A stretch of 64,000 nucleotides of DNA. Origin: Hyphomicrobiales bacterium (GTDB taxonomy: Bacteria; Pseudomonadota; Alphaproteobacteria; Rhizobiales; Rhizobiaceae). Numbering within the stretch: position 1 is the stretch's first letter; every line of letters starts with the position of its first letter. The position numbers were made by a program, and so were the translations under genes. A model generated the notes under the pieces. It ran no database searches. It was not told the DNA's origin and saw nothing but the letters and a program-made list of their open reading frames with translations. Shown in pieces: positions 47,800 to 57,566 of this stretch. The DNA is taken from the NCBI GenBank assembly GCA_900469615.1, contig UBYA01000001.1, forward strand, positions 396,997 to 460,996, in the 5' to 3' direction.

Positions 47800-48746
47800 T
47801 GTCGGGTCGCGAACTCTTGCTACAGGCCGCGCAGATCGTTTCCGTCCTGATCTTTGCGCCGCTGCTGCAGGGGATTATCCTGCAATTCGAAGAACGCGTT
47901 CAACGGGCTCAAGGCCCCGGCATCTTTCAGCCTTATCGCGATCTAAGGAAGCTTTTCAGCAAAGAGATAGTCGTTCCGGAATCCAGTTCCTGGATATTCT
48001 GGCTGGCGCCCGTCATTGCCTTCACCTGCATGCTGACGGTGCCGATGCTCATTCCCGTCCTCACGGACTTTCCACTGCCTTATTCCGACATGGCCGACAT
48101 ACTGGGGGGCGGATTGATCCTGACCCTGGGGTCTTTCATGATTACTCTGGCCGGTCTGGACAGCGGCAGCGCCTATGGCGGGATCGGATCGAGCCGTGCC
48201 GTCATGCTATCGATCCTGGCAGAGCCGACACTCATCCTCGTATTCGTCGGAATAACGCTTCTTGCCAAGGCCATGATACCATTTGTCGTCAATCATCTGC
48301 TTGTCGAGAATCCCGCCGTCTACTGGAGTCCGGCCCATCTTTTCCTGATTGCGGCCTTCTTTGTGCTTCTTCTCGTCGAGACAGATCGCATGCCGATCCA
48401 TTCGAGCACCCATATCGAAGTCTACATGATCGACGAGGCGAGAATCCTCGAATATTCGGGGCCGTTGCTTGGCCTCTTGAAATGGGCCTCGATGATGAAG
48501 CAGTTCATTCTTTACACGATTTTCTGCAACGTCCTGTTTCTGCCTTGGGGCTTGTCCGCCAAGGGAGAAACGGCCGGTATTCTCGGGTCTCTTGGCGCGC
48601 TGATCGTCAAGTTCATCGTCGTGGCCATCGCCGTTGTCTTCGTGGAAACGGCTCAGTCTCGCCTGCGTTTCTATCGATATCAGGAGCCGCTTGCAGCCTC
48701 ATTTCTGCTTGCCGTTCTCTCGATCATCAGTACACAATTGGGGTAG
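47799..48746 (+). CDS. hyfC: Hydrogenase-4/complex I-like membrane subunit (HyfC/HycD/NuoH type)
   Basis: 315 residues, eight membrane helices. The NuoH-type loop GPGIFQPYRDLRKLFSKE and later ETDRMPIHSSTHIEV identify it. It forms the ramp between the soluble arm and the antiporter-like subunits. ATG 47799, with GGAGGTC upstream. Confidence 0.9.
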   Translation: MSGRELLLQAAQIVSVLIFAPLLQGIILQFEERVQRAQGPGIFQPYRDLRKLFSKEIVVPESSSWIFWLAPVIAFTCMLTVPMLIPVLTDFPLPYSDMADILGGGLILTLGSFMITLAGLDSGSAYGGIGSSRAVMLSILAEPTLILVFVGITLLAKAMIPFVVNHLLVENPAVYWSPAHLFLIAAFFVLLLVETDRMPIHSSTHIEVYMIDEARILEYSGPLLGLLKWASMMKQFILYTIFCNVLFLPWGLSAKGETAGILGSLGALIVKFIVVAIAVVFVETAQSRLRFYRYQEPLAASFLLAVLSIISTQLG

Positions 48747-48750
48747 GCCC

Positions 48751-49431
48751 ATGTTGATGGCACAACTCAGTCCCTTGGCGGCCTCTGTATTCAGTCTCCT
48801 TACGATTGTCAGTTTGCTGCTGGCGTTCGTCATGCTCGGATCGCGATGGCTTGACAACTACCTATATGCCTTCGCCGCCGAGTGCTGGGTCATTGCCGCT
48901 CTATCCGCGTCGGTGGGTTATTATGCCGGATTTCCGGAGCTTTATCTTGTCGCCATACTGACGGCTCTCTTCAGGGGCTTGTTGCTTCCCTATCTTCTGT
49001 GGCGCATCATCCAGCGCCTGAACGTCGATCGGGAACTTCATGAAATATTGCGCCCGAGCACGAGTCTCGTCGTCGGCGCCTGTGGCGTCGTCTTCAGTCT
49101 TGTCGTTGCCTACCGGATCGGCGAGGAACTCGGGCTGACGGGAACGGTCGCGGTTCTCGCCCTCACCGTGATGCTGTCGATGAAGCTGATCGGCTTTCTC
49201 ATGCTTGCCGTCCGCCATGAAGCGATCAGCCACGTCTTCGGGCTGCTCGTATTGGAAAACGGCATTTTTCTGGGAGCCCAGATTCTTGTTCCCGGTATGC
49301 CTCTTCTCATCGAGCTCGTCATCCTTTTCGACCTTTTGATCGTGGTGGCGTGCTTTGGCGTTCTCGTCCGTTATCTGATTACACGCGTTGGAAGCACGAG
49401 CAGCTTCAAGCTGAAGAGATTGGTGGGATAG
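48751..49431 (+). CDS. hyfE: Hydrogenase-4 component E-like protein
   Basis: 226 residues, about seven membrane helices, HyfE-like with a NuoK-like end (FGLLVLENGIFLGAQ). It starts 4 bases after hyfC. Confidence 0.82.
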   Translation: MLMAQLSPLAASVFSLLTIVSLLLAFVMLGSRWLDNYLYAFAAECWVIAALSASVGYYAGFPELYLVAILTALFRGLLLPYLLWRIIQRLNVDRELHEILRPSTSLVVGACGVVFSLVVAYRIGEELGLTGTVAVLALTVMLSMKLIGFLMLAVRHEAISHVFGLLVLENGIFLGAQILVPGMPLLIELVILFDLLIVVACFGVLVRYLITRVGSTSSFKLKRLVG

Positions 49432-49433
49432 CG

Positions 49434-50897
49434 ATGATCGGAATCCTCATTCTCATTCTTCTGGGCGCCCCGGCGCTGGCGTCTGCAGGCTCGATTGTCT
49501 TCAGGCGGGCAAGAGCGGCGGAGGCTTTGAATCTCGCGGCCGGCGTGATTTCGTTCCTTGTTTCCATCGGCCTGGTAATTCTCGCCGGAAACAGGGAGAC
49601 GCTATTTCTCGGCGGATACGTATTCATCGACATGATCGGGGCCTGGGTCATTCTCTGCGCCGCGATCGTCTATGTCCTGGCGTCGATCTATGCGGTCGGC
49701 TACATGCGCCTGCTCGACGAAGAGCCGCGCCTGCCGGGGTTTTACGCGCTGTTTTCCCTGTTCGCATTCACCATTCTTGCCGGTCCGCTGATGAACAATG
49801 CCGGGCTTTACTGGGTCGCGATCGAACTGACCACGCTTGTCAGCACCTTCCTGGTCGCGTTCGAGCGCGAGGCGAGCAGCATCGAAGCCGCGTGGAAATA
49901 CATAATCGTTGTGTCGGGCGGCATCAGCATCGGCTTGCTTGGGACGGTGATCCTCTATTGGGGCGGCAGCTTCGTCCTCGGCCCTACCTACGATCTGACC
50001 TGGGGCACACTCAGAGGCATCGCGCCGAAAATCAATCCGGCCATTCTAACGCTTTCGTTCCTGCTCGCTCTGGTCGGCTACGGCACGAAAGTCGGCCTGG
50101 CACCGATGCACACCTGGCTGCCCGATGCCCACAGCGAGAGCCCGGCACCGGTTTCGGCCATGCTGTCCGGCGCGCTTCTCAATACCGCGATGCTCGGAAT
50201 TGTCCGCTTCCTGTCCATCATGGACGCCTCGCAAATCGGAGCATTGCCACGGAATGCCATGGTCGGCCTGGGGCTCCTTTCCGTATTCGTCGGCGCATTC
50301 TTCATCGTCCGGCAGCGCGGTATCAAGCGCCTGATGGCCTATTCGAGCGTCGAACACATGGGGATCATGGCGCTCGGTTTCGGCTTCGGCGGTCCGCTCG
50401 GCATTGCCGGGGCGCTGTATCACATGCTCAACCACTCGCTGAACAAATCGCTGATGTTCTTCGGCGCCGGCAATGCGATGCGCGCCTATGGCCGCAAGGA
50501 CATTGGCGGGATTTCCCGGGTCACCGATCGTCTTCCGACCCAGGCCGCACTTTGGCTGGCGGGGGCGGCCGCAATTACCGGCGCGCCGCCGTTCGGCCTG
50601 TTCCTGAGCGAGCTCGTCATCATCCGGGCAGGGTTTTCCGCTTCCTATCATATCGTCGTCTACGCCGTTCTGATCATGATGATCATCATCTTCGTCGGCT
50701 TCATCAACCACTTCCGCAGCATGTACTTCGAACCAGGCAGCGGCAATGCCGCCCCGCCTGTCGCGCTGGGCGCATGGTGCATCGCGCCGATGTGGCTGGC
50801 TTTTCTGCCGCTGCTCGCTTTCGGCCTTTGGTGGCCGCAATCCTTCTGGACCTATTTTGCGACGGTATCGCAAGCGCTGACGGGAACGCTGCCATGA
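49434..50897 (+). CDS. hyfF: Antiporter-like membrane subunit (HyfF/NuoL-M type)
   Basis: 487 residues, about 14 helices. Lys and Glu of the proton path are seen in YWVAIELTTLVSTFLVA, GTKVGLAPMHTWLPDAHSESP and YSSVEHMGIMALG. Overlaps the next gene by 4 bases. It can carry protons or sodium. Confidence 0.92.
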   Translation: MIGILILILLGAPALASAGSIVFRRARAAEALNLAAGVISFLVSIGLVILAGNRETLFLGGYVFIDMIGAWVILCAAIVYVLASIYAVGYMRLLDEEPRLPGFYALFSLFAFTILAGPLMNNAGLYWVAIELTTLVSTFLVAFEREASSIEAAWKYIIVVSGGISIGLLGTVILYWGGSFVLGPTYDLTWGTLRGIAPKINPAILTLSFLLALVGYGTKVGLAPMHTWLPDAHSESPAPVSAMLSGALLNTAMLGIVRFLSIMDASQIGALPRNAMVGLGLLSVFVGAFFIVRQRGIKRLMAYSSVEHMGIMALGFGFGGPLGIAGALYHMLNHSLNKSLMFFGAGNAMRAYGRKDIGGISRVTDRLPTQAALWLAGAAAITGAPPFGLFLSELVIIRAGFSASYHIVVYAVLIMMIIIFVGFINHFRSMYFEPGSGNAAPPVALGAWCIAPMWLAFLPLLAFGLWWPQSFWTYFATVSQALTGTLP

Positions 50898-52441
50898 GGA
50901 AGCGGGACGAAGCCGTGGACATCTCAGGCCATGCCGTTCGGGAAAAGGCGGCCGTCACGGTGCAGGAGCTGTGCATCGATGCGGCAGGCCTCGTGGACGC
51001 AGCCGATGAGCTGAAGTCCAGCGAGGGCCGCATGCAGATGGCCTATGCCCGGAGGGTCAGGCAAGGTCAGATCGAACTGCGATACCTGGTCGGCGACGGC
51101 AAGGGAAAACCGTTCACGATCTGGAAATGTCCGGTGGAAGACAAACCGATTCCGAGCCTGTCCCGCATGTTTCCGATGATGAGCTGGTACGAAAACGAGA
51201 TTTCCGATCTCTTCGGCATCGAATTCGCCGATCACCCGGATCGGCGCTCCCTTCTGTTCGAGAATGTGCCGTCTATCGTGGCGCCATTCAATCCCGATGC
51301 GGTTCCAAAGCGCGGTGATGCCAGCCGGCAGGAGGGGCATAAATTGCCGCTTTTGGAGGGCGCAGGCTCGGATGTCCAGCGCCTGCCATTTGGTCCGGTG
51401 CGGGCCGACGTGGTCGAATCCGCGGAGTTCCTGTTCTTCTACGTGGGAGAACAGATCTTGCATTACCATCCGCAGCTCTTCTTCAAGCATCGTGGCATGG
51501 AGAAACGCTTCGAAGGATTGACGATACAAGCGGGTGCCGTAATGGCGGAGCGTGTTTCCGGCGTCGGTACGATTGCCCATGCGCTCGCATACTGCCAGGC
51601 AGTCGAAGCTGCCGCCGGCTGTGAGGTGCCGACGCGCGGCCGATGCCTTCGCGTGCTGCTGGCCGAGATGGAGCGCGTCTACAATCATTTGCACTATTTC
51701 GGAAATCTCGCCGATGCCACGACCCTCAAGGTGGGGCAGGCCGAAGGCCGTCTGCTTGAGGAACAAGCCAAGCAGCTCAATGCGCAACTGACCGGCAGCC
51801 GTTTTCTGCGCAGCGTGCTGGTGCCGGGCGGATTGCGGCGGGATCTTTATCCGGAAGGTTGGCTGGCGTCGAAGCTCGAAGGGCTGCGAAAGGCAGCGGC
51901 GCGCTATATCGAGCTGCTTGAGAGCACGGACAGCTTTCTCGACCGTCTGTTTACGAACGGCGTCCTTCAGCGCAAGGTCGCATTCGATCAGGGCGCGACC
52001 GGACCGGTGGAACGGGCTTCCGGTCTCGATCGGGACTTGCGGCGGGATCATTGTTACGCTGCCTACGACACGGTGCCGCTGACCGTACCTATACAGACCG
52101 CAGGCGATGCCCATGCCCGATTTAAGGTTCGGGTCGCTGAGCTCGACGCCAGCATCGTGATGATCCAGCGCATTCTTCTTCTCTTGAAGGAGGGGCCTGT
52201 TCATTCCGATTGCGTGCCCGCGGCCGACACGTTCGGACTGGGCTGGGCGGAATCGCCGCGGGGAACCTTGTTTTATGCGGTGCATATCGATGAACACGGC
52301 CGACTTGGGCGCGTGAAGATCAAGTCGCCGTCTTTCTCGAACTGGCGGGTTTTTCCATTCACCGTCCACGACAGCAACATGATGGATTACGCGATCAACG
52401 AAGCGAGTTTCGGTCTTACGATCGCAGGATGCGACAGATAG
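50894..52441 (+). CDS. Hydrogenase large-subunit-like protein lacking NiFe cysteines
   Basis: 515 residues. The first part (to about 110) matches NuoC/HyfG N-terminal, ending ENEISDLFGIEF; the rest matches the NuoD/hydrogenase large subunit. Where hydrogenase-3/4 has RxCGxC, this has RVSGVG (residues 220-225), and the C-terminal DPCxxC is replaced by NEASFGLTIAG. So the NiFe site is gone and hydrogen chemistry is unlikely. It resembles energy-converting-hydrogenase-related (Ehr) proteins. The partner small subunit keeps its cluster. Confidence 0.9.
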   Translation: MRKRDEAVDISGHAVREKAAVTVQELCIDAAGLVDAADELKSSEGRMQMAYARRVRQGQIELRYLVGDGKGKPFTIWKCPVEDKPIPSLSRMFPMMSWYENEISDLFGIEFADHPDRRSLLFENVPSIVAPFNPDAVPKRGDASRQEGHKLPLLEGAGSDVQRLPFGPVRADVVESAEFLFFYVGEQILHYHPQLFFKHRGMEKRFEGLTIQAGAVMAERVSGVGTIAHALAYCQAVEAAAGCEVPTRGRCLRVLLAEMERVYNHLHYFGNLADATTLKVGQAEGRLLEEQAKQLNAQLTGSRFLRSVLVPGGLRRDLYPEGWLASKLEGLRKAAARYIELLESTDSFLDRLFTNGVLQRKVAFDQGATGPVERASGLDRDLRRDHCYAAYDTVPLTVPIQTAGDAHARFKVRVAELDASIVMIQRILLLLKEGPVHSDCVPAADTFGLGWAESPRGTLFYAVHIDEHGRLGRVKIKSPSFSNWRVFPFTVHDSNMMDYAINEASFGLTIAGCDR

Positions 52442-52447
52442 GAGGGC

Positions 52448-53260
52448 ATGATGGCGCTTTGGACCCTGTTCGGACTGAAGCATGGCATGGCTACCACCCG
52501 CTGGCCATCTGCTGACGGATCGGACGGCCAGGACGGCGTGCTCGGAATGCCTCGTTACCGCCCGGAATTGTGCCGGAGCGACTGCACCGCCTGCGCCGAT
52601 AGCTGTCCTACGCAGGCGATTACGATGCGAGGCCCGGACGACGCCCCGAACGGCGAGGGGACGATCCATGTGGACTATGGCCGATGTGTCGTTTGCCAGC
52701 TCTGCACCGAAGCCTGCCCGACAGGTGCCATGGAAGCATCTCCGGACTGGGCTTTTGGAGTGACCGAACGCGACGATCTCGTCTGGCGCAAGAACGCGCC
52801 AAGTCTGCCGGCGCAGACCGAGAAGCCGCAGTTCCGTCGCAGCCTGCATATTCGGCATGTCGATGCAGGGTCCTGCAATGGTTGCGAGTCGGAGCTTCAG
52901 GCGTTGAACAACCCTTACTACAATCTTCATCGTCTCGGCATCTTCTTCACGGCCTCGCCACGGTTTGCGGATCTTCTGCTCGTGACCGGGCCGGTGACCA
53001 ACGCTATGCTCGAGCCCCTTCGCACTACGTACGAGGCAATGCCAAGCCCGAAATTCGTGATGGCGGTCGGAACCTGCGCGGTATCCGGCGGCATCGCGAG
53101 AGATGGCTATGCGTGCCAGGCGGGGCTCGAAGGTATCCTGCCGGTGGATCTCTATCTTCCTGGCTGTCCGCCGAACCCTGCTGCGATCATCGAAGCGCTT
53201 TTGATGTTTCTGAACCGGATGCCGCAAAAAGTGGTCGGAGGAAGGATGCGCCATGGCTAA
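52448..53260 (+). CDS. Ferredoxin plus NuoB-like small subunit fusion (HyfH-HyfI)
   Basis: 270 residues. Two 4Fe4S sites, Cys42-46-49-53 and Cys80-83-86-90, then a NuoB/HyfI domain with the N2 cluster ligands Cys143, Cys146, Cys210 and Cys240 (SCNGCE, GTCAVSGG, LPGCPPNP). All clusters look intact, so electron transfer is kept although the large subunit has no NiFe. ATG 52448 and 52451 are tandem. Confidence 0.88.
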   Translation: MMALWTLFGLKHGMATTRWPSADGSDGQDGVLGMPRYRPELCRSDCTACADSCPTQAITMRGPDDAPNGEGTIHVDYGRCVVCQLCTEACPTGAMEASPDWAFGVTERDDLVWRKNAPSLPAQTEKPQFRRSLHIRHVDAGSCNGCESELQALNNPYYNLHRLGIFFTASPRFADLLLVTGPVTNAMLEPLRTTYEAMPSPKFVMAVGTCAVSGGIARDGYACQAGLEGILPVDLYLPGCPPNPAAIIEALLMFLNRMPQKVVGGRMRHG

Positions 53261-55238
53261 TCTGTTGGTTGGCGCCGGCGCCACATGCTGGCTTGTTGTC
53301 GTGGCTCTTGCCTTCTCGCGGTTGAAACTGGCTCTCAGGACGCTCCTGTGCTTTGGATGCCTGTTGACGATAGCCGCAGCATTGAGCGGATTGCCGGATG
53401 GGCTGGACAACGTCGCCCTGCCGGTTGGCATGGCAGGAGAAGCCGTCAATTTCCAATTGAAGCCGGAGGCGCTCTGGCTTCTGGGCTTCGGCCTTTTTCC
53501 GGCTCTGTTTGCCTGTGGCCTCGCTGCCCCGCGCAAGCGAAGTGAAACGGGATGGGCCCTCGGGGCGGCGCTCAGCCTGCTCGGAGCGCTGGGTGTATCC
53601 GGATTTTCCGACGGCGCGGCATTTCTGATCGCCTGGGAGGCCATGAGTTTTGGCGGCGCGGCCATGATCCTCAGCGAAAATCAGGGAAGCGGCCGGCCGG
53701 TGTTATTCATGCTCGCTCTGCTGGAGACCGGCCTCATTCTGTTGCTCCTTGCCATACTCGTGCTGGGTGGCCTGGCAAGCGGACTCGATTTTGGCCGCTT
53801 TCCATCGGTTGCCCTGGATTTGTCGGCACACTGGCGGTTTGCGCTCACGATGCTGCTGCTCCTGGGCTTTGGAGCCAAGCTGGGGCTGCTGCCCTTCTAC
53901 GAGTGGTATCCCGGAGCCTATGCTTCGGCCAGCGGCGCCACCGGCGTTATCATGTCGGGCGTCGTGTTGAACGCCGCTTATTTCGCGCTGAGCCAATCGC
54001 TGGTGGAATGGCTGCCGCATCCGAACTCGGGACAGGGTATCATAATCGTCGCCTGGGGAACTCTGACAGCCGTTCTCGCAATCCTCTATGCGTTCCAGCA
54101 GGAGGACTGGCGGGCGCTCCTGAGTTTCTCGTCGGTGGAGAACGCAGCGATCGCAGTGGTCTGCCTCGGAACCTCAATTCTGTTCCGGGCGGGCGGCCAA
54201 ACCGCGCTGGCATCGCTTGCATGGACCGTAGCGCTCATTCATCTTGCAGGCCACTCGCTGGCGAAAGGCACCATGTTTCTCGTCGCGGACGCGGTGTATC
54301 GTCATGACGGAAGCTACCTCGTCAGGCAGAGCGGACTTCTGAAAGGCAGCGCATGGCCACTGGGAGCGGGCGCATTGATCGCCGCCATGAGCCTGTCCGC
54401 CATGCCGCCGCAGGCCGGCTTCGTCAGCGAATGGTATGTGTTCCAATCCATTTTCCAGGGGTTCCATCTTGGTAGCCTTTCCGACCGGCTCACTCTGGCG
54501 ATTGCAGGCGCCGGGCTGGCGCTTTCGGTCGCGGTCGCCTTTGCGACATTTGTGAAGGTCTTCGGAATCGGGCTTCTCGGCCACAACGGACGGACGGGCG
54601 CGATAAAACCTGTCCGGGAAACCATAGCTGTCGGCTTGATTGCGTTGGGATTGCTGCTGTTCGTGATCGGCATGCCGCTCTGGATACAGGCGCTGGATCA
54701 GGCAACGTATCAACAGTTCGCGGTGCATACGCCCGCCGAAATGAGGGTAGGGCTAATTCTTGTCCCCGGGACCGGCACGCCGATCGCGCCGGACCGGTCG
54801 TTTGCATTTATTTCGCCGACGCTGCTTTTCGTTGCGTTTCCATCCCTTGCCATCGTTCCGGCAGCCCTGCTTGTTTTCCTGAAGCGGCAGCCGATCCGCC
54901 GGGCACCCGTCTGGTATGGCGGCGGGCGGCAGGATCCGGTCAAGTCGACCACGACGGCCCTTGCCTTCTCAAATGCGCTGCGCGTCTTCTATGCTTTCGT
55001 CTATCGTCCAACGTCGACGATGGCGCGTGAAACGGTCGGCAATCGGTACGTCGTGCGCCGTCTCACATTCAATCACATGGTAGCGCCGATTTTCGGGCCG
55101 TATTTGTTCGCGCCTGCGGTGCGGATCGTGCGCCGGATCGCTGACAAGATCGCGCGATTGCAGTCGGGTCATCTCAACTTCTATCTTGCGCTGATCGGCG
55201 GCCTGCTGGTGCTGATCCTCGCGCTTGTGCTTGTTTAA
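53253..55238 (+). CDS. hyfB: Large antiporter-like membrane subunit (HyfB/NuoL type)
   Basis: 661 residues, about 16 helices. WEAMSFGG (Glu), FGAKLGLLPFYEWYPGAYASA (Lys), FSSVENAAIAVV and LIHLAGHSLAKG are the proton-path residues of the Mrp/NuoL family. The C-terminal part has a long amphipathic-like extension. It overlaps the previous gene by 8 bases. Confidence 0.9.
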   Translation: MANLLVGAGATCWLVVVALAFSRLKLALRTLLCFGCLLTIAAALSGLPDGLDNVALPVGMAGEAVNFQLKPEALWLLGFGLFPALFACGLAAPRKRSETGWALGAALSLLGALGVSGFSDGAAFLIAWEAMSFGGAAMILSENQGSGRPVLFMLALLETGLILLLLAILVLGGLASGLDFGRFPSVALDLSAHWRFALTMLLLLGFGAKLGLLPFYEWYPGAYASASGATGVIMSGVVLNAAYFALSQSLVEWLPHPNSGQGIIIVAWGTLTAVLAILYAFQQEDWRALLSFSSVENAAIAVVCLGTSILFRAGGQTALASLAWTVALIHLAGHSLAKGTMFLVADAVYRHDGSYLVRQSGLLKGSAWPLGAGALIAAMSLSAMPPQAGFVSEWYVFQSIFQGFHLGSLSDRLTLAIAGAGLALSVAVAFATFVKVFGIGLLGHNGRTGAIKPVRETIAVGLIALGLLLFVIGMPLWIQALDQATYQQFAVHTPAEMRVGLILVPGTGTPIAPDRSFAFISPTLLFVAFPSLAIVPAALLVFLKRQPIRRAPVWYGGGRQDPVKSTTTALAFSNALRVFYAFVYRPTSTMARETVGNRYVVRRLTFNHMVAPIFGPYLFAPAVRIVRRIADKIARLQSGHLNFYLALIGGLLVLILALVLV

Positions 55239-55252
55239 ACCGAAGGCCGCTC

Positions 55253-55627
55253 ATGTGGACCTATGTTGCAATCGCGATCGGAGGAGTGTTCGGATGCTGG
55301 GGCCGCTATGCGATGACAAATCTGATCCAGACCATCTATGGACGGGATTTCCCCTACGCCACGCTCTGCATCAATGTGCTGGGCTGCTTCCTGATGGGAT
55401 TTCTCTTCATAGAGACGCTCGAGCGTCAGACGATCTCGCCAGCGTTGCGAGCAGGTATTCTCACCGGCTTTATCGGGGGCTTCACCACTTTTTCGACCTT
55501 CGAGATGGAAACGCTTCTTCTGGTCGAAGGGGGCAGCAATCCCAAGGCCGTTCTTTATGTCTTTTTGTCCCTCGTGTTCGGGTTCTTCGCGGCGTTCGCC
55601 GGAGCCTACCTGGCACGTAACGTATGA
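55253..55627 (+). CDS. crcB: Fluoride channel CrcB/Fluc
   Basis: 124 residues, four membrane helices. Signatures: GGVFGCWGRYAM, LCINVLGCFLMGF (pore Asn) and GFIGGFTTFSTFEME (Phe and Thr of the pore). It exports fluoride. It lies 14 bases after the hydrogenase-like operon, followed by DUF190. Confidence 0.95.
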   Translation: MWTYVAIAIGGVFGCWGRYAMTNLIQTIYGRDFPYATLCINVLGCFLMGFLFIETLERQTISPALRAGILTGFIGGFTTFSTFEMETLLLVEGGSNPKAVLYVFLSLVFGFFAAFAGAYLARNV

Positions 55628-55637
55628 GGATTGCGCC

Positions 55638-55961
55638 ATGAGCAACGAAGTGATGATCGTGCGCATTTACATCCATGAGACCGAGCACGGTCGCCGTACC
55701 AACCTGATGGACGAGATCGTCAATCTCCTTCATGACCAGCAGCGCGTCAGGGGCGTGACGGTATTCCGGGGGATCGTCGGCTTCGGCGCCAGCGGGGCGG
55801 TTCACGCGGCAGACGCATTGCGCATCACCGTGGACCTTCCGCTTGTCATCGAGTTCTTCGACACGCCGGAGGTCGCCGAGGCCGCCATGGAGTTGTTGAA
55901 CGCAATCGTACCGGCCGGCCACATGATCTACTGGAATGCGAACTGCCGGACGCTGACATGA
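55638..55961 (+). CDS. DUF190 protein
   Basis: 107 residues: RIYIHETEHGRRTNLMDEIV, GVTVFRGIVGFGASG, LPLVIEFFDTPEVAE. A ferredoxin-like PII-type fold often found next to crcB, likely a regulator of the channel. It follows crcB by 10 bases. Last gene of the operon. Confidence 0.88.
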   Translation: MSNEVMIVRIYIHETEHGRRTNLMDEIVNLLHDQQRVRGVTVFRGIVGFGASGAVHAADALRITVDLPLVIEFFDTPEVAEAAMELLNAIVPAGHMIYWNANCRTLT

Positions 55962-56036
55962 CGGACGATACCCGCAGCCGATCGGAAAATACCGGTGACG
56001 TCTGGAGCGTCTTTTCCTTCGAAGCGCGAGAACGCT

Positions 56037-57566
56037 CTAAGAAATGTTGGCTTTCGGCGCCTCATCGACAAAGATCTTTTGATAGAGGTCTTCACCGAAA
56101 CTCGTGGTCAGAGGCACGCCCTCGACCAGCCTGAAGTCGCGCCGCCCGTTTTCATCGCGCTCCGCCCGCAAAAAGATGGCAGGCCGTTCCGCACCGGTCC
56201 GCAAGCTCTCCGCCAGTTCGAACATGTGTGTGACCAGGACGACCTTTGAATCATGCTTGAGAAGGGCGTCGATGATCTGCCTGGCTATCTCCGAGCCCTC
56301 GCGCTCGTTGGTCGAAGCGAAGGATTCGTTGAAGAGGACCAGCGAATGAGGTCGGATCTGATCGACCAGAGCGGACATCCGGCTCAGTTCCTCATCGAAC
56401 TTGCCACTGCTCATGCTGGAATCCTCCTCTCTCTTGTAGTGGGTGAATACGCCGGAAACTATGTTCGCGGAGAAGATGCTGGCGGCGACGAACATTCCTG
56501 CCTGCATCATCAATTGCGCTTGTCCCGCACTTCGCAGGAAGGTCGATTTCCCGCCTTGGTTTGCCCCTGTGACCACCGTGAGATGCTTTTCCGAGGCGCC
56601 GATCGTATTTCCTGCAATCGCTTTCTTCATCTGCAGCGCCAGACAGATGTCGTACAGCTCGCGGCAGGAAAACTTATATTCGCTGATCGGGCGCGGCTCC
56701 GGCAGGCAGTATTGGCAGTTGAGTTCCTTGAGGCGGTCGTCAAGGTTCAGGCATCCCATGTAGAAAGCGAGTTCGGCGCGCAATGTGGTGAAAAAGCTCA
56801 TCACATGGCTGGCGGATTCGGCAACCGCCTGGGCGGCAATCGCCAAGCCGCTGTCCCTGAGCCTGGATAGGGCGCGAAAGCCCGCCTCATCGCGGGGATG
56901 TATGCTGAACGTGTAGCTCTCCGGTCTCTTCCGGAACAGCCAGTCGATAATTTCCTGAAACCAGTTCCGGGATGGCGGCGGAGCGCGAAGCGTATAATTC
57001 CTGCCCTTGTTGCCGTCCCCGAGCTCGGCGCTGATGAGGATGCCTCCCCAGAATTTCAGCCTTTGCAGGTGTTTTTCGATGACCTTGAAATATTCCTCGT
57101 TCAGCTCCTTCCTGAGCACGGCGAACATCGCTCGAAAGCCTTCGGAGTGGAAACTGTTGCCATGTTGGTCCACGAGGGCGCGCAGGCGCCTCAGCATCTC
57201 CACGTACAGGTTCAACACCTCGACAGAGCGGTTCAGGACGGTTTCAGGCGAATCCCGGAACAGGCCGTAATGAACCTTCTTTTCCCGTTCGAGCGTTTCG
57301 ATCGTCAGCTTGTACAATTGCGTGACCGCGGATCTGCACGCCTGGCAGTCCATGAAGATATCCTGTCGATATCGCACCTCCTCCACAGAGGTCTGGAGGG
57401 AGGTCAGCAATACACGTCGAACGACACCGTCGATGAACTGATCATTGCCCGCCATCGCGTCGAACAGCGTTTCAAGTTCCAGGTCCTGGGTCAGTGCATC
57501 CGCGTTTGTGCGAGCGTCGGCTCTGAAGTCGAAGTTCCTGTCGGCATGAAGAAGATAGGCTTTCAT
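56037..57566 (-). CDS. MutS-like ATPase (second of pair)
   Basis: 509 residues. The C-terminal MutS ATPase has Walker A GANQGGKS (334-341) and a Walker B of LVLFNE (409-414), where classical MutS has DE. A helical lever region precedes it; no mismatch-binding domain I is seen. It overlaps the first MutS-like gene by ATGA. MutS-like genes are known fluoride-riboswitch associates but their job is unknown. Confidence 0.88.
   Translation of the reverse strand: MKAYLLHADRNFDFRADARTNADALTQDLELETLFDAMAGNDQFIDGVVRRVLLTSLQTSVEEVRYRQDIFMDCQACRSAVTQLYKLTIETLEREKKVHYGLFRDSPETVLNRSVEVLNLYVEMLRRLRALVDQHGNSFHSEGFRAMFAVLRKELNEEYFKVIEKHLQRLKFWGGILISAELGDGNKGRNYTLRAPPPSRNWFQEIIDWLFRKRPESYTFSIHPRDEAGFRALSRLRDSGLAIAAQAVAESASHVMSFFTTLRAELAFYMGCLNLDDRLKELNCQYCLPEPRPISEYKFSCRELYDICLALQMKKAIAGNTIGASEKHLTVVTGANQGGKSTFLRSAGQAQLMMQAGMFVAASIFSANIVSGVFTHYKREEDSSMSSGKFDEELSRMSALVDQIRPHSLVLFNESFASTNEREGSEIARQIIDALLKHDSKVVLVTHMFELAESLRTGAERPAIFLRAERDENGRRDFRLVEGVPLTTSFGEDLYQKIFVDEAPKANIS

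Noticed and set aside
50924..53665. A 913-codon open frame on the minus strand
   Set aside because: It lies antisense to four clear hydrogenase-like genes, has no family motifs and is a by-product of high GC content.
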